Notes: generated by a model not told the origin, from the sequence alone. A DNA stretch of 64,000 nucleotides from Brucella tritici (GCF_008932295.1 NZ_WBWA01000002.1:248001-312000), one strand, 5' to 3'. Counted from the stretch's first letter, positions 26,876 through 38,435 are shown. Translations and numbers: made by a program.

Positions 26876-27775
26876 ATGGCGCTCCAAAGCATGACAGGAT
26901 TTGCACGCCATGCCGTGCAACATGCCATGGAAGGCGGAGAGGCGCGCATCGTCTGGGAAGTGCGTTCCGTCAATGGCAAGGGGCTCGACCTTCGGCTGCG
27001 TCTGCCGCAAGGACTGGAAGCTGCCGAACATCCGGTACGCTCCATGCTGGCGCGTCATTTCTCGCGCGGTAATTTTCAGGCCAGTCTCAGTGTGGAACGC
27101 AGTGAGACGCAGGCCGGTTTCAGTATCAATCAGACCATGCTCGCGGAGGTCCTGAGGCTCGGTGCGGATTTGCAGGCGAAGCACGGACTGGCCCCCGCCA
27201 GCGTAGACGGCATTCTTTCATTGCGTGGTATCATCGATCAGGCGCAGATGGCTGATGACGAAGACGAACGCGGTGAACTGGAAGCTGCCATCGTTTCCGG
27301 CTTTGAGGGGACACTCAAGGCAATTGCCGATGCGCGCATGCAGGAGGGAAAAGCTCTCTTCACCATTCTTTCCGCTCATGTTGACAGTATAGAGTGCCTG
27401 ACCGCGAATGCACGTCGCGACCCATCACGCGGCACGGACGCGATCAAAACCCGCCTCGCCGGACAGGTGGCGCTGCTGCTGGATGCCGCCCGCGAACTTG
27501 ATGAAGCGCGACTCTATCAGGAAGCGGCGTTTCTTGCGACCAAGGCCGACATTCAGGAAGAGCTTGACCGGCTGGAGACCCATGTGGCATCCGCCCGCAA
27601 GCTTCTGGAGGACGGTGGTCCCGTCGGGCGCAAGCTCGATTTTCTTTCACAGGAATTTAATCGTGAAGCTAATACACTGTGTTCTAAATCGAATGCAGCG
27701 TCGATCACAGCCATCGGTCTGGAACTGAAGGCAGTCGTGGATCAGTTTCGCGAACAAGTACAAAATCTGGAGTAA
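26876..27775 (+). CDS. YicC-family endoribonuclease
   Basis: 299 residues from [10 protein letters not shown], the standard YicC N-terminus; the ATG nine bases upstream would place the Shine-Dalgarno GAGGG too close. YicC proteins are metal-dependent endoribonucleases; the C-terminal DUF1732 segment with [13 protein letters not shown] and [12 protein letters not shown] is conserved. Eight bases upstream of gmk, the position it has in most proteobacteria. Confidence 0.92.
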   Translation: MALQSMTGFARHAVQHAMEGGEARIVWEVRSVNGKGLDLRLRLPQGLEAAEHPVRSMLARHFSRGNFQASLSVERSETQAGFSINQTMLAEVLRLGADLQAKHGLAPASVDGILSLRGIIDQAQMADDEDERGELEAAIVSGFEGTLKAIADARMQEGKALFTILSAHVDSIECLTANARRDPSRGTDAIKTRLAGQVALLLDAARELDEARLYQEAAFLATKADIQEELDRLETHVASARKLLEDGGPVGRKLDFLSQEFNREANTLCSKSNAASITAIGLELKAVVDQFREQVQNLE

Positions 27776-27783
27776 CAGGTATC

Positions 27784-28446
27784 ATGGCCATCTCTTCGGT
27801 TGAAAATGGCGTCGCACGTAGAGGCTTAATGGTGGTGATCTCGTCGCCATCCGGCGCCGGTAAGTCCACCATTGCCCGGCTGTTGCTGGAAGATAAGAAG
27901 ATGAACCTCTCGCTGTCGATCAGTGTGACGACGCGTCAGCGCCGCCCGAGCGAGATCGAAGGCGTCCATTATCATTTCAAGACGATCCGTGAATTTGAAC
28001 GCCTGCGTGACAATGACGAGCTGATTGAATGGGCTGAGGTCCACGGCAATTTTTATGGCACACTGCGCGAAACGGCTGAAATCGCGCTGGCTGACGGTCA
28101 GGACATGCTCTTTGACATAGACTGGCAGGGCGCAGACCAATTGCAAGCGAAGATGCCAGCTGATGTGGTTTCGATTTTTATCCTGCCACCAACGATGCGC
28201 GAACTGCAACTGCGCCTGAACCGTCGTGCGGAAGATACAGCCGACGTCATTGAGACCCGCCTGCAGAATGCCCGCTTTGAAATCCAGAAATGGGTGAAGT
28301 ACGATTATATAGTCATCAATGAAGATCTTGATCGCTCCTTTGCCGCGGTCAAGTCGATCATCGAGGCTGAACGTCTTCGCCGTGATCGTCGCCCGGGCCT
28401 GTTCGATTTTGTAACAGGTTTGCTGGAAGAAGATCCGGCAATATAA
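27784..28446 (+). CDS. gmk: Guanylate kinase
   Basis: 220 residues. Converts GMP to GDP. P-loop [10 protein letters not shown] at residues 20-29, GMP-binding [19 protein letters not shown], and the LID region [13 protein letters not shown]. In one operon with yicC. Confidence 0.97.
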   Translation: MAISSVENGVARRGLMVVISSPSGAGKSTIARLLLEDKKMNLSLSISVTTRQRRPSEIEGVHYHFKTIREFERLRDNDELIEWAEVHGNFYGTLRETAEIALADGQDMLFDIDWQGADQLQAKMPADVVSIFILPPTMRELQLRLNRRAEDTADVIETRLQNARFEIQKWVKYDYIVINEDLDRSFAAVKSIIEAERLRRDRRPGLFDFVTGLLEEDPAI

Positions 28447-28468
28447 ATTCTGGAAAGTTGCCTTAACC

Positions 28469-29134
28469 GTGTCGTTTGCAAGTGCAAAAAGCAAGCATTG
28501 GTCGATCGTGGAACTGCTTCACGAGACGGTAAAGAACCCGAATATTCATGTGCGTGGCAAGCATAGCTATTACAGCAATGCCTGGACGGGTTCGTTTGAA
28601 GAGAGCGTGGTTCGTTATCTTTATGGCGACGAATACAGTCTGAAGGCCTGGGAATCCCAATGGTCTGTCGATCAGCTCTATATTGGCGACTACGTTTGTA
28701 TAGGCGCAGAGGCGGTCATTCTGATGGGTGGGAACCACACGCATCGCACGGACTGGTTCAGCCTCTATCCTTTTCCAGATGTCATTCTCGATGCCTACAA
28801 GGGAAATGGTGACACCATTATCGGGGATGGGGCATGGCTTGGAATGCGCTCCATGATTATGCCCGGGGTCACTATTGGGGAAGGCGCAATTATTGCGTCA
28901 GGTGCCATCGTCACCAAAGACGTTGCAGCTTACACTATCGTGGCTGGCAATCCTGCAGCCCCAATTCGCTCCCGTTTTCCGGCAGCTACGGTCGATACGC
29001 TTTTGAGGCTCGGAATTTACAAGTGGGAAGACAAGAAATTTGATGCGATGACAGCGTATCTTTGCGCGGATGATATCGATGCGCTTGTGAAAGCTTCCGC
29101 TGATTACGATAAGAACACCGGAACGGCAGAGTAA
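28469..29134 (+). CDS. CatB/Vat-type hexapeptide O-acetyltransferase
   Basis: 221 residues with a GTG start 22 bases after gmk. Left-handed beta-helix (hexapeptide repeats GDYVCIGAEAVILMGG and GDGAWLGMRSMIMPGVTIGEGAIIASGAIV) and the loop containing the catalytic His and acceptor-site residues, GGNHTHRTDWFSLYPF. Family members acetylate chloramphenicol, streptogramins or other xenobiotics with acetyl-CoA. Chromosomal copies often have other, unknown acceptors, so resistance is not established here. Confidence 0.85.
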   Translation: MSFASAKSKHWSIVELLHETVKNPNIHVRGKHSYYSNAWTGSFEESVVRYLYGDEYSLKAWESQWSVDQLYIGDYVCIGAEAVILMGGNHTHRTDWFSLYPFPDVILDAYKGNGDTIIGDGAWLGMRSMIMPGVTIGEGAIIASGAIVTKDVAAYTIVAGNPAAPIRSRFPAATVDTLLRLGIYKWEDKKFDAMTAYLCADDIDALVKASADYDKNTGTAE

Positions 29135-29140
29135 ATCCGT

Positions 29141-29431
29141 TCACTCCAGCTTGATTGCCACACGATCCGTGTCGGCAACCAATTGCCGAAAGGCATCGAG
29201 AAACGGCTTCCCGCCACGTGTTGTCAGCTTGCCTAGAGATTCGGTATTCCTGAACACCAGTTCGCATTCACCAGGCCAGCCCGGACCTTGCCATTGCACA
29301 GCGTCCCAGAATGAGTCGAGTGTATAGCCGAAGGACTCCGGGTCTTGGGCGGGAACGGCCGAAAGATAGCGCTGCCAGAGCTCATCGGGATTTTCAACAC
29401 CAGCACAGTCGATTTCGTAGGTGGGCAGCAT
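29141..29431 (-). CDS. Barstar-like protein
   Basis: 96 residues with the barstar fold signature YEIDCAGVENPDELWQRY near the start, then FGYTLDSFWDAVQWQGPGWPG, equivalent to the 'G-x-N-L-D-A-L-W-D' helix that fills the barnase active site. In orthologous contexts these proteins have no partner RNase. A small membrane peptide gene lies immediately upstream. The role as a ribonuclease inhibitor is an inference from fold only. Confidence 0.75.
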   Translation of the reverse strand: MLPTYEIDCAGVENPDELWQRYLSAVPAQDPESFGYTLDSFWDAVQWQGPGWPGECELVFRNTESLGKLTTRGGKPFLDAFRQLVADTDRVAIKLE

Positions 29432-29432
29432 G

Positions 29433-29579
29433 TCAGCCCAACAGGATCAGCAGGCCGTCCACCATGCCGAGGACAAGAATGAGTGCGCCCATCGTAATGG
29501 CTGTCACGACCAGCATACGCTTCTGCCGGTCGCGCTTCTCCGTTTGCTTGCCCGTCCAGTCGTAAGGCGATTCAGGCAT
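29433..29579 (-). CDS. Small single-pass membrane peptide upstream of the barstar gene
   Basis: 48 residues from MPESPYDWTGKQ, set by a strong GGAGAGAGG Shine-Dalgarno. A charged N-terminus (KQTEKRDRQKR) is followed by one hydrophobic helix (MLVVTAITMGALILVLGMVDGLLILL). The stop is two bases before the barstar start, so the pair is one operon. Unknown function. Confidence 0.7.
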   Translation of the reverse strand: MPESPYDWTGKQTEKRDRQKRMLVVTAITMGALILVLGMVDGLLILLG

Positions 29580-29692
29580 TCCTCTCTCCAGATTGGCCTG
29601 GCATCGAATATCGCTGTGCAGGCCATAGTCCGTAACCTGCACTTTACTCCCTGTGTCTGCAAGTTAGATGACGCTGATAAGCGGAATAGCTC

Positions 29693-31105
29693 TTATACAG
29701 CCGTGCCGCCTACCGTTACCTGATCCATGCGCAGATGTGGCTGGCCGACGCCGACGGGAACCCACTGGCCACCCTTGCCGCAATTGCCGCTGCCGGTATC
29801 AAGCTTCATGTCGTTGCCGATCATCGAAATCCGCTGCATGGCATCCGGACCGTTGCCGATCAGCATTGCGCCTTTAATGGGCGCGCCGACCTTACCGTCC
29901 TCGATCATGTAGGCTTCCGTACAGCCGAACACGAACTTGCCGGATGTGATATCCACCTGACCACCGCCAAATGAAACGGCATAGATACCCTTCTTCATGG
30001 AGGCGATGATTTCCTCCGGCGTCTTGTCGCCGGAAAGCATGTAGGTGTTCGTCATGCGCGGCATGGGCGCGTGAGCATAGGATTCTCGGCGTCCATTGCC
30101 GGTCGCTTCCATGCCCATAAGGCGCGCATTCTGGCGATCCTGCATATAATTGACGAGTTTGCCGTCTTCGATCAGCACGGTGCGATTGGTCGGCGTGCCT
30201 TCATCGTCAATTGTGAGAGAACCGCGTCGCTCCGCGATAGTGCCGTCATCGACGACTGTCACACCCTTGGAAGCAACTTTCTGCCCAAGCAGACCCGCAA
30301 AGGCCGATGTTTTTTTGCGATTGAAGTCGCCTTCCAGCCCGTGCCCTACAGCTTCATGTAGCATGACGCCCGGCCAGCCATTGGCGAGAACGATATCGAA
30401 TGTACCTGCCGGGGCAGGGATAGCTTCAAGATTGACGAGCGCCTGACGCAATGCCTCATCTGCTGCGTGCTGCCAGCTTTCGGCGGTGATGAATTCGCCG
30501 AACCCCTTGCGTCCGCCAACAGTATGCGAACCCGATTCCTGACGGTCGCCATCGCCAGCCACGACAGAAACGCTCAGGCGTACCATGGGCCGTATATCGC
30601 GCACGAAATTACCGTCGGCACGCAGAATTTCGACCTGCTGCCACGAGCCTGCGAGTGAAACGGAAACCTGACGTACTTTCGGGTTCTTGGCGCGCAGATA
30701 GGCATCAACCTGCTGCAAAAGCTGCACTTTCGCGTCGAATGACGGTGAACCGATGGGGTTCTCATCCGTGTAAAGGTGTCGGTTGGTGCCGGCAGGCGCC
30801 GCCGCGTAGTTTCCACCATAGCCCTTTAAGGTTGCGGAAACAGCGTCAGATGCGCGTTTCAACGCAGCAAGCGAAAGATCGCCAGCATGAGCATAACCGA
30901 TGGCTTCGCCTGCGACCGAGCGCAGGCCAAAGCCTTGGTCCTGATTGAATGAGCCGGTCTTGAGGCGGCCGTTGTCGAAAACAAGCGCTTCCGCTTCGCG
31001 ATATTCCACGAAGAGCTCGCCATCGTCGCTGCCTTTCAGGCTTTGGGCGACAAGGCGTTCGATATCGTCGCGGCTAGCGTCGAAACTGTCGATCAGGCTT
31101 TTCAT
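29693..31105 (-). CDS. tldD: Metalloprotease TldD
   Basis: 470 residues from MKSLIDSFDASRD; the upstream in-frame codons were rejected. TldD/PmbA family, subunit of a zinc peptidase acting on unfolded peptides (microcin B17 precursor, CcdA antitoxin). The zinc site HEAVGHGLEGD (HExxxH) is near residue 248, and GCTEAYMIEDGKVG and the conserved PMPRMTNTYM segment are present. The 5' UTR carries a hairpin that would cover the ribosome-binding site. Confidence 0.95.
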   Translation of the reverse strand: MKSLIDSFDASRDDIERLVAQSLKGSDDGELFVEYREAEALVFDNGRLKTGSFNQDQGFGLRSVAGEAIGYAHAGDLSLAALKRASDAVSATLKGYGGNYAAAPAGTNRHLYTDENPIGSPSFDAKVQLLQQVDAYLRAKNPKVRQVSVSLAGSWQQVEILRADGNFVRDIRPMVRLSVSVVAGDGDRQESGSHTVGGRKGFGEFITAESWQHAADEALRQALVNLEAIPAPAGTFDIVLANGWPGVMLHEAVGHGLEGDFNRKKTSAFAGLLGQKVASKGVTVVDDGTIAERRGSLTIDDEGTPTNRTVLIEDGKLVNYMQDRQNARLMGMEATGNGRRESYAHAPMPRMTNTYMLSGDKTPEEIIASMKKGIYAVSFGGGQVDITSGKFVFGCTEAYMIEDGKVGAPIKGAMLIGNGPDAMQRISMIGNDMKLDTGSGNCGKGGQWVPVGVGQPHLRMDQVTVGGTAV

Positions 31106-31113
31106 AAAAATAC

Positions 31114-31141
31114 ATCCTGCAGCATGTGTTTGCTGCAGGAT
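31114..31141 (-). promoter_or_regulatory. Hairpin covering the tldD Shine-Dalgarno
   Basis: ATCCTGCAGC / GCTGCAGGAT, perfect 10-base arms with an 8-base loop, ending nine bases before the tldD ATG. On the mRNA the AGGA of the second arm is the best Shine-Dalgarno, so the hairpin would sequester it. Confidence 0.65.
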
Positions 31142-31321
31142 GTAAGCCTTAAACCGGTTAAGAACAACCACGCGATGAAGAACTGTTGAGATTCTGGTGA
31201 TGGCACGGCGAAAACTGTGGGCCGCGAGAACCGAAGCGGAGTGTACTTTAAGGATACATGAGCACTGGAAGCGCAGCGGGATGCGGTTTGCAGCCCGCCA
31301 GCGCCGGAATATCGATAGTTC

Positions 31322-31936
31322 TTAGGGGAGGGCGTCGAAGCCTTCACCAAACCCCTTCAGATCAACCGGGATGCCTACGCCTTCTTCCGGTGTCTGGAAG
31401 ACGATGAAGGTAGCTGCCTTGCCGGAACGCAATGTCTTGAGGAGATCATCCTCAAGGATCACCTCGGCGTAGCAGCCGTCTTCGAAGCAGCGGACGAAAT
31501 AGGCGCGACCGATATCCTTGCCGTCGACATTGAGGCCAAGTCCGTTAGGCAGCAAAACGCCGAGCGGGGCCAACACGCGGAGAATGCGGGCTTTGTTGTC
31601 TGCCGTTTTGAGAACGACAACTGAAAGGCCCAGTTCAGGGCGCTTTGCTGCGACCACGTTCTGGATCAGCGCACACTGTTCCGTTTTGGCGCCAGCGGGC
31701 GTATCACAGAGAACTGACCACGCACCGTGCTGCGACTTGAGTTTGCCGCTCTGCTGAGGGCTGGGCGGAGCTGCCTGCGACTGGGCCGCGGGAGCTTCTT
31801 GCGGGGTTTGTAACTGTGCCGGTGTGTCCTGAGCAACCGAAGGAAGCGTTGCAACGGCAAGCGTCAAGCTGACGCCTGTTGCTAGAGTTGCGAGGCGCTG
31901 GCTGATCGTGCGGCGGGCAAGCATGCGAAAAGTCAT
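31322..31936 (-). CDS. Invasion-associated locus B (IalB) family protein
   Basis: 204 residues from MTFRMLARRT, preceded by GGAGA. Signal peptide (about residues 15-35, ending LPSVAQ), a Pro/Ala/Gln-rich linker (APAAQSQAAPPSPQQSG), then the IalB domain with HGAWSVLCD, paired cysteines (EQCALIQ, RCFEDGCYAEV) and GIPVDLKGFGEGFDAL. Periplasmic or surface protein; in Bartonella IalB contributes to erythrocyte invasion, in this genus the role is unproven. Confidence 0.85.
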   Translation of the reverse strand: MTFRMLARRTISQRLATLATGVSLTLAVATLPSVAQDTPAQLQTPQEAPAAQSQAAPPSPQQSGKLKSQHGAWSVLCDTPAGAKTEQCALIQNVVAAKRPELGLSVVVLKTADNKARILRVLAPLGVLLPNGLGLNVDGKDIGRAYFVRCFEDGCYAEVILEDDLLKTLRSGKAATFIVFQTPEEGVGIPVDLKGFGEGFDALP

Positions 31937-32340
31937 GAAATCTCCAGATCGAATCACCGGGACGTTAACGCGCTGCATTGGCCATGAAAAGCGCCGTGAT
32001 TGGCGTTTAACGGTCTTGGCCATCATAGCAACGGTGATACCGTCTGTTGCATCGATTGTCACGCGGCACGTTAAAAGAAACGTCTTGTCAAATCATGGCT
32101 TCATTATGGGTTTCGTGCGGTTTTCCCAAGTTTTCACGGTGAGAACCAGCGGCCCTCGCACATTGAATCAACGCAGACGTCTATCCTCCACTATGCGGGC
32201 TGCGCGCAAAAATGCCGCACAGGAACATATTCGCCTTCCTTGCGGTGTGCGCTAAGGTGTGGTTTGAACGCCGACGGGGGATGCGGCCGTCTTTAGCGTC
32301 CGGCGTCCAGCTCGAAAGGGCGAAAAGGGAGAGAGTTCTG
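31937..32340. other. Divergent gap between the IalB gene and coxB
   Basis: 404 bases holding the promoters of both the IalB-family gene and the cox operon. Short ORFs here extend the coxB frame but lack a plausible start. GCGTTTAACG and CGTTAACGCG (31965-32030) form loosely matching inverted boxes. No other feature seen. Confidence 0.4.
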
Positions 32341-33225
32341 GTGGATAAGATTGTTGCCACAACGAAGGGCGCCTTCGGCGGTGCTCTTGCAGTGCTGTGG
32401 ACGACTGGTGCCGCTTTTGCGGATCAGCCCCGTCCCTGGGAATGGAGATTTCAGGACGCAGCGACTGGAATTGCCGAGCAGATTCATTGGTTTGAGCGTT
32501 ATACGCTCTGGTTCATCATTCCAATTACCTTGCTGGTTCTGTTTTTGTTGCTCTGGGTCGTGTTTCGCTTTCGCGCGAGTGCAAACCCGGAACCATCCAA
32601 AACCAGCCATAATACCGCTATTGAAGTGATCTGGACCATCGGGCCTGTGATCATTCTTCTGTTCCTGGCGGTGCCGTCTTTCCAGCTTCTGACGGCGCAA
32701 TATTCGCCTGAGGATCCGACGCTGACGGTGAAGGCAACGGGCTACCAGTGGTACTGGGGTTACGAATATCAGATCGATAATCCGGTCAGCTTTGATGCCC
32801 TTCTGCTGAAGGACAGTGATCGCGCTGCTGCCGGAAAAGAGGACCGTGCGCGTTATCCGCGTCTTCTCGCCGTCGACAATGAAGTCGTGGTTCCGGTTGG
32901 TGAAACGGTTCGCCTCCTCGTCACCGCTGCCGATGTGATCCATTCGTGGACGATCCCGGCTTTCGGCGTGAAGATGGATGCCGTTCCGGGTCGCATCAAC
33001 GAAGCTTGGTTCAAGGCGGACAAGGAAGGCCTTTATTACGGTCAGTGCTCTGAGCTTTGCGGCAAGGATCATGGCTTCATGCCGATCGCCGTGCGCGTTG
33101 TCTCGAAGGAGCAGTATCAGACCTGGATCGCCGCTGCGGGATCGGATCTGAACGGCGCGAACAAAGCACTTCAGGCCGCTGTTGAAAGTGGCGCAAACGA
33201 TAAGGTGGCTGCGGCGGGTCTCTGA
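32341..33225 (+). CDS. coxB: Cytochrome c oxidase subunit II
   Basis: 294 residues with GTG start after GGGAGAGA. Signal peptide ends near TTGAAFA, then two membrane segments (about 55-75 and 95-120) and a periplasmic cupredoxin domain. The CuA ligands are in CSELCGKDHGFM with H in VIHSWTIPAFGVKMD; YQWYWGYEY is the usual electron-entry segment. Longer in-frame starts were rejected. First gene of the aa3 oxidase operon. Confidence 0.96.
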   Translation: MDKIVATTKGAFGGALAVLWTTGAAFADQPRPWEWRFQDAATGIAEQIHWFERYTLWFIIPITLLVLFLLLWVVFRFRASANPEPSKTSHNTAIEVIWTIGPVIILLFLAVPSFQLLTAQYSPEDPTLTVKATGYQWYWGYEYQIDNPVSFDALLLKDSDRAAAGKEDRARYPRLLAVDNEVVVPVGETVRLLVTAADVIHSWTIPAFGVKMDAVPGRINEAWFKADKEGLYYGQCSELCGKDHGFMPIAVRVVSKEQYQTWIAAAGSDLNGANKALQAAVESGANDKVAAAGL

Positions 33226-33247
33226 TCCCAAACGCCAAGACTGTTGA

Positions 33248-34924
<1,677 letters not shown>

Positions 34925-34930
34925 TTGTGC

Positions 34931-34966
34931 GATGGGCGGAGTCGGGAAAAGACTTCGCCCATCTTT
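34931..34966 (+). terminator. Hairpin after coxA
   Basis: GATGGGCG-G-AGTC / GACT-T-CGCCCATC followed by TTTAC. A second GGGCGG / CCGCCC hairpin follows at 34980-35003. The gap to ctaB is 229 bases, so partial termination here would lower expression of assembly genes. Confidence 0.55.
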
Positions 34967-35153
34967 ACAAAATGTGCTATGGGCGGGCGACATTCTGTTC
35001 CGCCCGTCGCCGGTAGACGAAAAGTCGGCCATCAAGCACGGCATTTCCGGCGGGAACAGAACGGTTTCCGGGAGGACATTGTTGTGATTGTGCCGATCCA
35101 CGCTGTAGGGGCGTGGTGTTCGGGCCGGTGAACTTGAGGTTTTTGAAGTTAAA

Positions 35154-36101
35154 ATGTCTCTGGTGGAAAAAAACGCAGGCACCGATGACGCACTCGTTCT
35201 CTCCGAGGCGACTGCGCGGGATTACCTTGTTCTTTTGAAGCCCCGGGTGATGTCCCTTGTGGTCTTCACCGGGCTGGTCGGTCTCGTGGTCGCGCCGGGA
35301 CATATGAACCCTGTACTGGCTGCTATCAGCATCCTGTGCATCGCAGTCGGCGCAGGTGCCTCCGGCGCGCTGAACATGTGGTACGACGCGGATATCGATG
35401 CGGTCATGAAGCGTACGCGCAACCGGCCTATCCCGGCTGGCGTCATTGCGCCCAATCAGGTTCTGGCCTTCGGTTTGACCTTGTCAGCCTTCTCGGTGGT
35501 TACGTTTGGTCTGATGGTCAACTGGCTGGCGGCAGCGCTGCTGGCATTCACGATCTTTTTCTACGCGGTCATCTACACGATGTGGCTGAAGCGCTCGACG
35601 CCACAGAATATCGTCATCGGCGGTGCGGCAGGCGCATTCCCTCCGATGATCGGTTGGGCGGCTGCGACAGGCGAAATCACCTGGGACAGCATTGTTCTGT
35701 TCATGATTATCTTCCTGTGGACGCCTCCGCATTTCTGGGCGCTGTCGCTCTTTTCAGCCAATGACTACGAAGCGGCGCGCATTCCGATGATGCCGAACGT
35801 CAAGGGTGAGCTTTCGACCCGTCGTCAGGCGCTATTCTATTCGATCATTATGGCACCGGTTGGGGTTCTGCCTTGGGTGCTCGGTTTTGCTGGCCCTGTC
35901 TATGGCGCGGTTTCGACGCTGCTCGGACTGGCTTTCGTTTATTATGCATGGCGGCTTTGGGCTGCCGGATCGCAGCCAGCAATGCTGGCTGCTGCCCGCA
36001 AGCTGTTTCGTTTTTCGCTGCTCTACCTGTCGGGACTGTTTGCGGTACTGCTTGTCGAGACGCTGGTCATGAAGGCGTTGGTCGCCTTTGGAGTGTTCTA
36101 A
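35154..36101 (+). CDS. ctaB: Protoheme IX farnesyltransferase
   Basis: 315 residues, nine membrane helices. UbiA-family prenyltransferase that makes heme O from heme B for the aa3 oxidase. The metal/diphosphate-binding motif [15 protein letters not shown] is near residue 83, with the second YDVNDYE-type loop at [18 protein letters not shown]. Its stop overlaps the start of coxF by one base (TAATG). Confidence 0.95.
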   Translation: MSLVEKNAGTDDALVLSEATARDYLVLLKPRVMSLVVFTGLVGLVVAPGHMNPVLAAISILCIAVGAGASGALNMWYDADIDAVMKRTRNRPIPAGVIAPNQVLAFGLTLSAFSVVTFGLMVNWLAAALLAFTIFFYAVIYTMWLKRSTPQNIVIGGAAGAFPPMIGWAAATGEITWDSIVLFMIIFLWTPPHFWALSLFSANDYEAARIPMMPNVKGELSTRRQALFYSIIMAPVGVLPWVLGFAGPVYGAVSTLLGLAFVYYAWRLWAAGSQPAMLAAARKLFRFSLLYLSGLFAVLLVETLVMKALVAFGVF

Positions 36102-36286
36102 TGGATAAAACCGTACAGAAGCCGGTGGATAGCGAACTGGAGCTGATCGTTCCGACGGAGCAGCAGAAGCGAGCCCAGCGCAATCGCTCCTGGGGGCTGG
36201 CAATAGCACTGGCTCTGTTTGTGCTGCTTGTTTACGTCGGCACGATTGCCAAGCTGGGCGCTAACATTCTGGTACGGCCGCTTTAA
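36101..36286 (+). CDS. Small oxidase accessory protein CoxF
   Basis: 61 residues. Charged N-terminal half ([15 protein letters not shown], then KRAQRNRS), one membrane helix ([23 protein letters not shown]), and a short periplasmic tail. It overlaps the ctaB stop by one base and precedes ctaG by 20 bases, the conserved place of the small CoxF-type protein in alphaproteobacterial cox operons. Assignment is by position and topology. Confidence 0.8.
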   Translation: MDKTVQKPVDSELELIVPTEQQKRAQRNRSWGLAIALALFVLLVYVGTIAKLGANILVRPL

Positions 36287-36306
36287 ATTTTATCTGGGAG
36301 GAAAAA

Positions 36307-36918
36307 ATGGCGGATCAGCAGGAAAAAGATCAGAAGCTGAAAAAGCAGCAGCGTTCCAACGCGACGATTGCTTTTGCTTGCCTGTCGTTCTTTGTCTGCA
36401 TGATCGGTGCGGCCTACGCCTCTGTGCCGCTATACCGTATTTTCTGTCAGGTGACGGGCTATGGCGGCACGACACAGCGTGTCGAACAGTACTCCGATAC
36501 GATTCTCGATAGGACCATCAAGGTACGTTTTGACGCGAATACGGCCAACGGGCTGCCATGGGATTTCAAGCCCGTGCAGCGTGAGGTTACGGTTCGCATT
36601 GGCGAAACGACGATGATCAAATATGAAGCACGCAACCTGTTCGATCAGCCGACCTATGGCCGCGCAAGCTTCAACGTCGCGCCGGGCCGGGCTGGGGCTT
36701 ATTTTAACAAGGTCGAGTGCTTCTGCTTCACGGATACGACCTTGAAGCCGGGCGAGGACATGGAAATGCCGGTGGTGTTCTTTGTCGATCCGGAGATCGT
36801 CAACGATCCCGATCTGAAGGACGTCAAGACGATCACGCTGTCCTATACGTTCTTTCCGATTGAGAAACCGAAGCCTGTCGCAAATGCCAAGGCGGAGACA
36901 ACGACAGACGGAAGCTGA
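36307..36918 (+). CDS. ctaG: Cytochrome c oxidase assembly protein CtaG/Cox11
   Basis: 203 residues. One N-terminal membrane helix (about 20-40), then the periplasmic copper-delivery domain with the [13 protein letters not shown] motif (Cys pair binding Cu(I)) and the family signature ALGWDFKP-type segment [11 protein letters not shown]. It inserts CuB into subunit I. Confidence 0.96.
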   Translation: MADQQEKDQKLKKQQRSNATIAFACLSFFVCMIGAAYASVPLYRIFCQVTGYGGTTQRVEQYSDTILDRTIKVRFDANTANGLPWDFKPVQREVTVRIGETTMIKYEARNLFDQPTYGRASFNVAPGRAGAYFNKVECFCFTDTTLKPGEDMEMPVVFFVDPEIVNDPDLKDVKTITLSYTFFPIEKPKPVANAKAETTTDGS

Positions 36919-36956
36919 TACCTAACGGCGCATAATGCCACAAAGACAAAACAATG

Positions 36957-36988
36957 AAGCGGTTTTATTCTGATAATAAATACCGCTT
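36957..36988 (+). promoter_or_regulatory. Hairpin between ctaG and coxC
   Basis: AAGCGGT-TTTAT / ATAAA-TACCGCTT with a TCTGATA loop, in a 159-base gap before coxC. Possibly a partial terminator or an mRNA stabiliser. Confidence 0.45.
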
Positions 36989-37077
36989 GTTACAGACAGA
37001 CTTGCTTGGAACCGTATTGGCGGTTTAAGCAGGAAGGTACGAGAGAGGAGCCCCTAAGGGGATTTACGGGGAGAGAC

Positions 37078-37956
37078 ATGGCCGACGTTCATCAGAAAAA
37101 TCACGACTATCATATCATCGCGCCCAGTCCTTGGCCGTTTCTGAGCTCGGTGGGTGCATTCGTGCTTGCCGTCGGCGGTATTGCGTGGATGCGTTACATC
37201 AATGCCGGTGAGCTGCCGTTCTTCGGCCTCAACGTTGTGACGCCATGGATTTTCTTCATCGGCCTCGCGATCGTGCTTTACTGCATGTATGGCTGGTGGT
37301 CAGATACGATCAAGGAAGGGCATGAGGGTCACCATACCCGCGTCGTGTCGCTGCATCTGCGCTACGGCATGATTATGTTCATCGCCTCGGAAGTCATGTT
37401 CTTCGTGGCTTGGTTCTGGGCGTTTTTCGACGCAAGCCTTTTCCCGAATGAAGTGCATCAGGTAGCGCGCGCCACATTCACGGGCGGCGTCTGGCCTCCA
37501 AAAGGCATCGAGGTTCTCGATCCTCTGCACCTGCCGCTCTACAATACCGTAATCCTGCTCCTGTCGGGCACGACGCTGACCTGGGCGCACCATGCGCTGT
37601 TGCACAATGATCGCAAGGGCATGATCACCGGTCTGGCGATCACGGTCGCTCTCGGCGTCCTGTTCTCCTTCGTGCAGGCCTATGAGTACGTTCACGCACC
37701 GTTTGCGTTCAAGGACTCGATCTACGGCGCAACCTTCTTCATGGCGACCGGTTTCCACGGATTCCACGTCATCATCGGCACGATCTTCCTTCTGGTCTGC
37801 CTTATCCGCGCCATCGGCGGTGACTTCACGCCAAAGCAGCATTTCGGTTTCGAAGCCGCTGCCTGGTACTGGCACTTCGTCGACGTGGTCTGGCTGTTCC
37901 TCTTCTTCGCCATCTATGTATGGGGTGGATGGGGCGCACCGATGCACGGTGGCTGA
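37078..37956 (+). CDS. coxC: Cytochrome c oxidase subunit III
   Basis: 292 residues from [13 protein letters not shown], preceded by GGGGAGAG. Seven membrane helices; [30 protein letters not shown] and [11 protein letters not shown]-type segment ([13 protein letters not shown]) are diagnostic. Completes the aa3 oxidase core. Confidence 0.96.
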   Translation: MADVHQKNHDYHIIAPSPWPFLSSVGAFVLAVGGIAWMRYINAGELPFFGLNVVTPWIFFIGLAIVLYCMYGWWSDTIKEGHEGHHTRVVSLHLRYGMIMFIASEVMFFVAWFWAFFDASLFPNEVHQVARATFTGGVWPPKGIEVLDPLHLPLYNTVILLLSGTTLTWAHHALLHNDRKGMITGLAITVALGVLFSFVQAYEYVHAPFAFKDSIYGATFFMATGFHGFHVIIGTIFLLVCLIRAIGGDFTPKQHFGFEAAAWYWHFVDVVWLFLFFAIYVWGGWGAPMHGG

Positions 37957-37979
37957 TAGTTAGCAGTCACAAGTTTCGA

Positions 37980-38009
37980 GGCGGCCCTGGCAACATGGCC
38001 GCCTTTTGT
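37980..38009 (+). terminator. coxC terminator
   Basis: GGCGGCC / GGCCGCC stem with a ten-base loop followed by TTTTGTTTG, 24 bases after the coxC stop. Confidence 0.75.
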
Positions 38010-38039
38010 TTGTGAACAGATAATGAGAAGGGAATCGCA

Positions 38040-38435
38040 ATGCCGGATCACAATATTTATCCTCCCGTTGATCCAATAAAGAGTGGCATTGCCGGACATT
38101 GCCCGCGTTGCGGTGAGGGGAAGCTGTTCGACGGTTTCCTGAAAGTCGCTCCGCGCTGCAAAGCCTGCGGACTGGATTATTCGTTTGCCGATTCTGGTGA
38201 CGGTCCCGCGGCATTTGTCATTTTGATTATTGGCTTCATTGTTGTCGGTCTTGCGCTCTGGATGGAAGTGAATTTCGGGCCCCCGCTCTGGGTGCATTTC
38301 ATTCTTTGGGTGCCGCTAGCGATCATTCTCAGCCTTGTGGCCATGCGATGGGCCAAGGGTATCCTTATCAACATGCAATATCGCCATAAGGCCGCGCAGG
38401 GGCGTCTGGACAACCGACAGGATGACGGCCAATGA
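38040..38435 (+). CDS. DUF983 family protein
   Basis: 131 residues. Zinc-ribbon-like head (GHCPRCGEGKLFDGFLKV and CKACGLDYSF, four Cys) and two membrane segments (about 57-75 and 85-105). DUF983 proteins sit next to coxC in alphaproteobacteria and are taken to be oxidase assembly factors; the reaction is unknown. Overlaps the SURF1 gene by four bases (ATGA). Confidence 0.9.
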   Translation: MPDHNIYPPVDPIKSGIAGHCPRCGEGKLFDGFLKVAPRCKACGLDYSFADSGDGPAAFVILIIGFIVVGLALWMEVNFGPPLWVHFILWVPLAIILSLVAMRWAKGILINMQYRHKAAQGRLDNRQDDGQ

